11,222 nt of DNA, taken from positions 1-11,222 of the forward strand of contig JBKPDV010000255.1 of NCBI GenBank assembly GCA_046728075.1, in the 5' to 3' direction. Position numbers and translations under genes: made by a program. Positions within the stretch are counted from its first letter, which is position 1. Each line of letters starts with the position of its first letter. Positions 1-6,800 of this stretch are shown here, piece by piece. This DNA comes from JBKPDV01 sp046728075. Lineage in GTDB: Bacteria > Acidobacteriota > Thermoanaerobaculia > UBA5066 > Gp7-AA6. The notes beneath the pieces are model-generated. The model had not been told where the DNA came from. It saw nothing but the letters and a program-made list of their open reading frames with translations, and searched no databases.

Positions 1-564
1 GGCGTCGCTCACGATGTGGTGATTCGTGAAGAGAAGGATGTGACGCTCCGGCCCCAGCCGGAGCAGGCGTACCCGTAGGATCGGGCCGGTGGCGAGATCG
101 AACGGCCGCTCGGCTTCGAGTTGGGCGATCCGCATGGCTTCCCGCTCGCGCTCGCCGTCAGTCGATCCCGGCACATCCTCCGCCTCGAGACGGAAATCGC
201 CGGCGGGACCGATTTCCGCCACGACGCTCCCTTCCCGCTCGACGAACCGTGAGCGAAGCACCTCGTGTCGGCGCAACAGCTCCTGGAACACGCGTTCGAG
301 GGCGGCGACGTCGAGCGGCCCCCGAATCGCGATCGCCCGCGGCACGTTGTAGGCCGCGCCGTCCGGATCCAGGCGATCCAGGAAATAAAGCCGTTGCTGC
401 GCGAAGGAAAGAGGCGCCGTCGCGCTCTCCGTCCGGCGCGGGATCGAAGTCGACCGCGTCGCGTCCGCTTCGCGCGCGCGAAGCTTGCGCTCGAACAGCT
501 CTCGCTTGACCGGCGAGAGCCCTGCGATACGGTCGGCCAGGTCGGACTCGGGGGTTCGGTTCAT
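1..564 (-). CDS. NRPS, partial (3' end outside window): N-terminal condensation domain
   Basis: First 188 residues of the next NRPS, from ATG at 564 to the left window edge with no stop. The N terminus (about 6-35) is a charged, probably helical leader (LADRIAGLSPVKRELFERKL), a common start for NRPS subunits that receive a chain in trans. A condensation domain begins near residue 50 (PLSFAQQRLYFLDRLDP) and reaches its active site exactly at the edge: HHIVSDA, residues 182-188. Both His and the Asp are present; only the usual final Gly is Ala. It would accept the peptide ending in the (hydroxy)aspartyl unit of the upstream protein. The 64-nt gap before it is the largest in the window; the only Shine-Dalgarno-like run (AGAGAGGA, 583-590) is 18 nt from the ATG. 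Later domains cannot be seen. Confidence 0.93.
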   Translation of the reverse strand, partial: MNRTPESDLADRIAGLSPVKRELFERKLRAREADATRSTSIPRRTESATAPLSFAQQRLYFLDRLDPDGAAYNVPRAIAIRGPLDVAALERVFQELLRRHEVLRSRFVEREGSVVAEIGPAGDFRLEAEDVPGSTDGEREREAMRIAQLEAERPFDLATGPILRVRLLRLGPERHILLFTNHHIVSDA

Positions 565-568
565 CGGG

Positions 569-581
569 CGGTTGGAAACCG
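569..581 (-). other. Small hairpin between a Shine-Dalgarno-like run and ATG
   Basis: Perfect 5-bp stem with a 3-nt loop (CGGTT-TCC-AACCG on the minus strand) in the 64-nt gap before the last NRPS gene. AGAGAGGA (583-590) lies one base upstream of the stem and the ATG four bases downstream. Folding would cut the effective spacing from 18 nt to about 5 nt. Confidence 0.4.
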
Positions 582-628
582 GTCCTCTCTCGAATCTGGT
601 TTCCGGCGAGTCTCGGCGCGAGCGCCTT

Positions 629-3600
629 TCATCGGGCCGACTCCCGGTCCTCGGGAACCTCTGCCGGAAGAGGCTCGAGCTCATCCAACATCCGCGTGAG
701 GTCCTCTCGCTCCGCGGCATCGATCCGGCCCGCAAGCCCGGCCACCGTCGGCACCTCGAAGAACCAGCGAATCGGCAGGTCTCGCTTGAAGACTTTCCGG
801 AGCCTCGAGACCACCTGCGTCAGGAGCAGGGAGTGGCCTCCGAGGTCGAAGAAGTTGTCTTCCGCCCCGATCCTTTCGAGGCGAAGCACTTCCTTCCAGG
901 TGTCGGCAACGGTCTGCTCCGAGGTCGTTCGCGGCGGCAAATAAGGTCGCTCGGCCGCCGATTTCTCGGGCGCGGGGAGGGAATTGCGATCCACCTTTCC
1001 ATTTGCATTCAACGGAAGAGACTTGAGTGCCACGAAGGTGGACGGCACCATGTAATCGGGAAGTCGGGCCTTGAGCCACTGGCGCAGGTCCTCACTCGAG
1101 ACGGGCGCCGGCGCCTGCGCCGGAACGACGTACGCGACGAGGCGGTGATCTCCCGACGAATCCTCGGAAGCGAGCACGAAGCATGCGCGCACGCCGGGAT
1201 GCGTTTCGAGGACGCCTCGCACCTCGCCCGGTTCGATCCGGAAACCCCGGATCTTCACCTGGTCGTCCACCCTCCCAAGAAACTCGAGGTTCCCGTCGGC
1301 CAGATGGCGCACCCGATCCCCCGTTCGGTAAACATGTCCGCCGGTACGTTCCGCAAAGCGGGGCGTCACGAATCGCGACGCAGTCTCGTCGGGCCGGCCC
1401 ACGTATCCCGCGGCGACCCCCGCTCCACCGATGTGGAGCTCTCCGGCAACGCCGAGCGGAACGGGCTGCCCGGCCGCATCGAGGACAAAGGCCTGTGTGT
1501 TCGCGATCGGCGTCCCGATGGGGACGAATCGGGAGGGACCCCGCTTCTCGCCCGGCGACAGCCGGTACGTGAGGGATCCGACGGTCGTCTCGGTCGGGCC
1601 ATAGTGGTTCACGATCTCGCAGAGGGCGCCCGCGGACTGGAGCCGCTCGACGAGATCCCACGAGAGCGCCTCGCCTCCCAGGACGAGATACCGGCGCGGG
1701 ATCACACCGGGCCCTCCCGAGGCCAGCAGCGCCGCGAAATGAGACGGAACGATCTTCAAGACGTCGATCGGGTTCCGAGCGAGATAGTCGGCGAAGAGGG
1801 GGCCCTCCATCGCGCTCTCGAACGGCACGACGTGCAAAAAGCCTCCCGAAATGAGCGATGGAAAGATCGCCGTATGACCCAGATCCGCTCCGATCGTCGA
1901 CACGCTGGCGAAGGTCAGTGCGGAGCCCGAAACGGGGTCCACCCCGAACAGCGTCCGCGAAGCGAAGTGGGAGTAGTTCACGAGGTTCTCGTGGCGGACG
2001 GCGACGCCCTTGGGCTCCCCCGTCGAACCGGACGTGTGCATGACGTAGACGAGGTGCGAGGGGCCGGCGATCCGAGGAGGGTTCGACTCGTCGCCGTCGG
2101 TCGACCCCTCGGGTTGGCGATCCAGGCAGATCTTCTCTGCCGGGAAATCAGCGAGTCTCTCGATCCACTTCGATTGGGTGATGACGAGCCGGCATCCGCT
2201 GCGTTCGAGCTGCAGCGACAACCGGGGGATCGGGTGGTCCGGGATGAGCGGGACGTATGCGCCGCCCGCCTTCAGCACGGCAAGGATCGCGATGATCATC
2301 TCGGCCGACCGCTCGACGCAGAGCCCGACCGGAACATCTGGCCCCACCCCGCGTCGGCGCACCTGCCAGGCAAGCAAGTTCGATTGCCGGTTGAGCTCCC
2401 GATACGTGAGTCGGGTCTGTTCGAAGGCGAGGGCCGGCGCATCCGGCGTGCGCTCGACCTGCTCCTCGAAGAGCTCGTGGATGCATCGGGATCTCGGGAA
2501 ATCTGCGTCCGTACGGTTGAGATCGACGATCAACCGGCGCCGCTCCACGTCGGTCAGAACAGGCAGCTCCCCGGCAGGACATCTCGGATTCTCGGCGGCC
2601 GCTGCGATCAGGATTTTGAGATGGCCCGCCAGCCGCTGCGCGGCGGCGGAATCGAGTCGTTCCTGATCGATGGCGCAGACGATCCGGATTCCGGACGCTT
2701 CGCGGACGACCTCCAGCCACGCAGCGAAAGCATCGGCTGGGGCGAAGTCTTCCAGGATCGAGAACGAGACTCCGTGGCCGCTCGGCAGCTGCGGCCGCTC
2801 GACGAATTCGAAGCCGATCGACTCCGCTCGGCCTGCGTCAGCCCGCGGCTCCTCAGTGTGTTCGAGAGAGTCTCCCCATTCCTCGTTCTCGCGTCTCGTG
2901 TCCGCAACCCGTCGCACCACGTCCGAGAAAGGCCGATCCTGCTCGAAGCGAAGCGGCATCGGCAGCGTGACCGCGAAGCGCCCGAGCGCGTCGGTCAAAT
3001 CTTCGAGGTCTCTGCCCTCGTGAACCGCCCGGACCAGGACCTCCGCTTCGCCCGTCGTCCGCCACAACAGAACTTGCCACGCGGCCAGGAAGAAGTCTTT
3101 CGCCGCCGACCCTGTCGCCGCGCCGAACGCTTCGATCCTTGCGACCGTCTCCGGATCGAGCGCGAAGGCAACCCGGGGCGAGTCGCCGGATTCTCCTCGG
3201 AGCGTCTCGAACGGCAGGTTCGCCGGGATCTCGACCCCGAGAAGCCTGGATTCCGTCCGCCCGGCTCGGCCGGCCTCATCACTCCCGACGAGATCGCTCT
3301 GCCACTGAGCGTAGTCGGCATACTGGATGGGCTCGGCCGCCGGTCCCTGTGCGGCGCCGCCGCCATAGAGGCCCGCGAGCTGTACTGCGATGTTGTGCAA
3401 CGTTCGTCGGTCGGCGCACAGGGCGGGAAGCGCGAAGAGCAGAACGTGCTCCGAATCGGACACTGCCGTGAGGCGCAGGCGGAAGACCGGCTCTTCTTCG
3501 AGGTTGCGATGCGAAGCGGACTCCTGACGGACGAGCTCCTCCACCGCGGCCGGAACCGAGGCGCTGTTTCCTCCCGCGCTCCACGAGAGACCTCCCCTCT

Positions 3601-3832
3601 CGCCGACGACCTGGAAAGGCGTCCGCAGACCGGACTGGCGATGAAACGTCGTCCGCAAGATTTCGTGTGAGGCGGCGAGAGCTTCGGCCGCCCGCCGGAG
3701 GCGCTCCGCGTCGAGCGCCCCTTCGAGCAGAAGAGCGCACCACGTCCGCGCGGACGGACCGTCCTGCCAGAGCGACCAGACCCGCCTCTGCTGAGACGAG
3801 AGGCGGAATCCCAGTTTGGGAGTCTCTGTCAA
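629..3832 (-). CDS. NRPS interface(C-like)-A(Asp)-PCP
   Basis: Complete NRPS of 1067 residues. The start is TTG at 3832, overlapping the upstream TGA by four bases, with AGAGGGAG 8 nt upstream and no in-frame ATG nearby. Domains: a condensation-superfamily domain about 8-430 whose HHxxxDG is replaced by PALCADR (136-142); A about 450-955 (A3 HTSGSTGEPKG 599-609, A5 YGPTETT 744-750, A10 Lys946); PCP about 970-1035 (LGGHSL, Ser1001). The specificity code is D650 L651 T654 K693 V717 G719 H743 V751 G752 K946, DLTKVGHVGK, one conservative change from the aspartate code DLTKVGHIGK. The region normally reading FDxSVWE is FASVSTIGADLGHT here, so the code must be taken from a gap-free alignment. Without catalytic His the first domain should not form peptide bonds; it fits the interface domain thought to hold PCP-bound Asp for a hydroxylase. 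An acidic tail (1041-1064) may dock to the next protein. Confidence 0.95.
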   Translation of the reverse strand: MTETPKLGFRLSSQQRRVWSLWQDGPSARTWCALLLEGALDAERLRRAAEALAASHEILRTTFHRQSGLRTPFQVVGERGGLSWSAGGNSASVPAAVEELVRQESASHRNLEEEPVFRLRLTAVSDSEHVLLFALPALCADRRTLHNIAVQLAGLYGGGAAQGPAAEPIQYADYAQWQSDLVGSDEAGRAGRTESRLLGVEIPANLPFETLRGESGDSPRVAFALDPETVARIEAFGAATGSAAKDFFLAAWQVLLWRTTGEAEVLVRAVHEGRDLEDLTDALGRFAVTLPMPLRFEQDRPFSDVVRRVADTRRENEEWGDSLEHTEEPRADAGRAESIGFEFVERPQLPSGHGVSFSILEDFAPADAFAAWLEVVREASGIRIVCAIDQERLDSAAAQRLAGHLKILIAAAAENPRCPAGELPVLTDVERRRLIVDLNRTDADFPRSRCIHELFEEQVERTPDAPALAFEQTRLTYRELNRQSNLLAWQVRRRGVGPDVPVGLCVERSAEMIIAILAVLKAGGAYVPLIPDHPIPRLSLQLERSGCRLVITQSKWIERLADFPAEKICLDRQPEGSTDGDESNPPRIAGPSHLVYVMHTSGSTGEPKGVAVRHENLVNYSHFASRTLFGVDPVSGSALTFASVSTIGADLGHTAIFPSLISGGFLHVVPFESAMEGPLFADYLARNPIDVLKIVPSHFAALLASGGPGVIPRRYLVLGGEALSWDLVERLQSAGALCEIVNHYGPTETTVGSLTYRLSPGEKRGPSRFVPIGTPIANTQAFVLDAAGQPVPLGVAGELHIGGAGVAAGYVGRPDETASRFVTPRFAERTGGHVYRTGDRVRHLADGNLEFLGRVDDQVKIRGFRIEPGEVRGVLETHPGVRACFVLASEDSSGDHRLVAYVVPAQAPAPVSSEDLRQWLKARLPDYMVPSTFVALKSLPLNANGKVDRNSLPAPEKSAAERPYLPPRTTSEQTVADTWKEVLRLERIGAEDNFFDLGGHSLLLTQVVSRLRKVFKRDLPIRWFFEVPTVAGLAGRIDAAEREDLTRMLDELEPLPAEVPEDRESAR
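2543..3811 (-). other. Noncanonical condensation-family (interface) domain
   Basis: N-terminal domain of the Asp-loading NRPS. It has the condensation fold landmarks (LSSQQRRVW at the start, EHVLLF before the active site, PIQYADYAQWQ after it), but the active-site motif aligns as P-A-L-C-A-D-R at codons 3427-3407. Both histidines and the glycine are gone, and the aspartate (Asp141) is kept. Such domains beside Asp-loading A domains, in clusters with fused TauD hydroxylases, were named interface domains and proposed to position the hydroxylase and the tethered amino acid. The rest of the domain reads through without frameshift or stop, so it looks maintained rather than decayed. Confidence 0.8.
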
Positions 3833-6800
3833 GGCGCCAACTCCCTCTGGTTCATCATCTCGCCCATCGCCACGAGAATCTTTCGAGCGCCGACGTACGG
3901 ATTACGCGAATGCGCGACCAGCATGTTGTTCACCATCAACACATCGCCCGGCTGCCACGGGAAGGCGACGGAGGACGATCGATAGACCTCCCCCACTTCC
4001 TTCATGACCGAGTCTTCGATCGGCGATCCGTCCCCGTAGGAGACGTTGCGCGGCAATTCCTCCTCCTTCAGGAGCGACGAGAGCGACTCGCGCACGGCCG
4101 GATCGAGGCAGGAGACGTGATGAAGCTGCAGCTGGTTGAAAAAGGCGAGCTCGCCGGTCTGTGGGTGTCGGATTACGGCCGGGCACCGCTGGAGCGTCCG
4201 CAGTCCGTGCTCGCCCCTCCACTCGAATTCGGTCCCTGCCTTTCGGCAGAGCTCTTCGACGCGCCGGCGATCCTCGGTTCCGTAGAAACTTTGCCAGCTC
4301 ACGTCGAGGCCCTCGGCATAGTTCCGGGAGTAGAGCAATCCCTTCTCTTCGAACTTCCGGCGGAGAGCGGGATCGAGCCGCCGGTACACTTCGCGGCAAT
4401 CCGCGATGGGGGTCTCGCCCCCCTGTTGCGCGGCCGTGACACAGAAGAACCAGATCTTCATGGGCCAGCGGTGCATGTGGGAGCTCTCGTTGTGGAAGAG
4501 GATCGCCTGGTCCGACGGATACGGGGTCGAACCGTAGACACGTCCGCCCACCGCTTCCCGCGGAAGGTCTCCGTACTCTCCGAACAACTCTCCGCGGCAG
4601 AGGCCGGCGGCGAACCGCTCGAACTCGCCCGGGGAGGCCACCCCGAAGCCGCGGAAGAGGATCGCGCCGTGTTGGAGCAGCTTCGTCTCGAGGAATTCCC
4701 TGCGCGACCGGCCCCAATCGACCAGATCGAGGTCGGGGCCGACTTCCGGGCGGAGGACGAGGGGGGTGCTCTGTCCAGGAGTGAGCGACTCTTCGACGAC
4801 CTGTCCGGCGCGCGCAATGTCGACGCCCTGCCGGCGGGCACCCCGTAGTCGGCCCGCCTGCGCCTCTCTGCGGTCACTCTTTTCCATGATCTTTTGCCCC
4901 TTTTCCCCGCCCATCGAGGCCTCCACGGCCTCGAGCCGGGCGTCGGGATTCGCGACGAAGCCGGCGAGCAACTTCTCGAAATCCTCGGCCAGACGTTCGA
5001 CCGCCGGCCGGTCGAAGAGATCGACGTCGTACAGCCAGTTCGTTGCGATCCTTTTCTCGCGCTCCCCCACGAAAAGAACGAGGTCGAACCGTGAGCTCTC
5101 CACAGGCATCGGGTATTTCTCGAGCACGAGCTCGGGCAACCGCGGGGTCTGCGCCGCGGGACTCTGCACCATCAGAATCTGGACGAGCGGGTTGACGCCG
5201 AGGATCCGCGCGGGCCGCAGCTCCTCGACGAGCTTTTCGAACGGAAGCTCCTGATGCGCGTACGCTCCGAGCGACGATTCCCGCGCTCGGGAGAGGATCT
5301 CGCGGAAGGTCGGGTTTCCGGAGAGGTCGGTTCGGACGGGCAGGAGGTTGACGAAGAAGCCGATCAGCTTCTCGGTCTCGACGCGATCGCGGTTGGCCAC
5401 GTCGGTCCCGACGACGACGTCCCGTTCCCTTGCGTAGCGGGAGAGAAACGCCTGAAACGCGGCGAGGAGCGTCGTGAACAGGGTGGTGCCTTCGACATGG
5501 CTCAGCTCTTCGATCCCCCGACTCAATTCGGGAGCCAGAAGTCGAGTGAGAACGAAGCCGCTCGAGCTCGGATTCGCGGGCCGGGGCCGCGCGCTCGGGA
5601 GCGCCAGCACTTCGGGAGCACCCGCGAGCCGGACGCGCCAGTAATTCACCAGCTTCTCCAGCTCCCGGCCCTGGAGCCATTCGCGCTGCCAGGCAGCGTA
5701 GTCGGGATACTGGATCGGCAGACCGGGCAGCATCGTCTGCCGCCCCGCGTGGAATTCCGAATAGAGCTGGCCGAGCTCGTCGAAGAAGATCCCGAGAGAC
5801 CAGCCGTCGCTCACGATGTGATGCGTCGTGAAAAGCAGGACGTGTTCTTCGGGCGAGACGCGCAAGAGCAGAACGAGCCACAGCGGCCCTCGGGAGAGGT
5901 CGAAGGGCTTCGCGGCTTCTTCGGACACGATCTGTGCGATTCGCCCTTCGCGTGCTGACGGCGATACGCGACCCAGGTCCTGCTCCCGGAAAGGCACCGT
6001 CACGACCGGGGAAACGACCTGGCGCGGCTCCCCATCGATTTCGACGAAGACGGTGCGGAGCGACTCGTGGCGGGCCGAGATCGCTTCCAGGCTGCGGCGA
6101 AGCGCCGGGACATCGAGAGAGCCTCGGAGGCGGACGGCGCGACTGACATTATAGGCGGAGCTCCCAGGCTCCAGCCGGTCCAGAAACCAGAGCCGCTGCT
6201 GTCCGAACGAAACCGGCAGCGGTCGATCCCGGTCCACTCGACAGAGCGGCGGCCGGGAATCCTCCTGTTCCTCGGTCTGGCGCTTTTCGATCCTCCCGGC
6301 GAGGCCGGCCACCGTCGGAACCTCGAAGAGCGTCCGCAACGGAAGCTCGATCCCAAAGACATCATTCACGCGCGCGAGCGCCTGAGTCGCTTTCAGAGAA
6401 TGGCCGCCCAGCTCGAAGAAGTCGTCTTCGACTCCGATCTGGTCGAGAGCGAGCAACCGCCGCCAGATCTCGGCCAGCTTTTCTTCCGTCGGCGTGCGCG
6501 GAGCGACGAACAGTCTTTCGAGATCCGGCCGCGCGCCCGAGGGCGCTGGAAGGGCTCGTCGATCCACCTTGGCGTTGGACGTCAGTGGGATGGCCTCGAG
6601 GGCCACGAATGCCTGCGGCACCATGTACTCCGGCAGCCGATCGAGAAGAAATCGGCGCAACGCGGCCGGCGAAGGGACGTCTCCCGCTTCCGCGGTGAAG
6701 TACGCGACGAGGCGCGGGTCGCCCGGCTCGTCTTCGCGGACCAGAACGGCGGCCTCCCGCACCTTCGGATGCTCGGTCAGAGCGGTCTCGATTTCTCCGA

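Noticed and set aside
1..21. HHIVSDA instead of HHxxxDG in the last NRPS, suggesting a dead condensation domain.
   Set aside because: Both His and the Asp are kept; Gly to Ala at the last position is mild and does not argue for inactivity. The rest of the domain is outside the window.
565..628. Possible terminator or promoter in the 64-nt gap.
   Set aside because: The 5-bp hairpin is short with no T-run after it, and no convincing -35/-10 pair is present; the genes read as one operon.
485..3670. Plus-strand open frame of 1061 codons opposite the Asp-loading NRPS.
   Set aside because: It is in exact codon register with the minus-strand gene, so its stops would need TTA, CTA or TCA sense codons, which are rare in GC-rich genes. 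Its translation is Arg-rich with no recognizable domain.
3829..4887. Dioxygenase fusion as a sequencing or assembly artefact of two separate genes.
   Set aside because: The frame is continuous through a plausible charged linker, and C-terminal fusion of such hydroxylases to NRPSs is an established arrangement.
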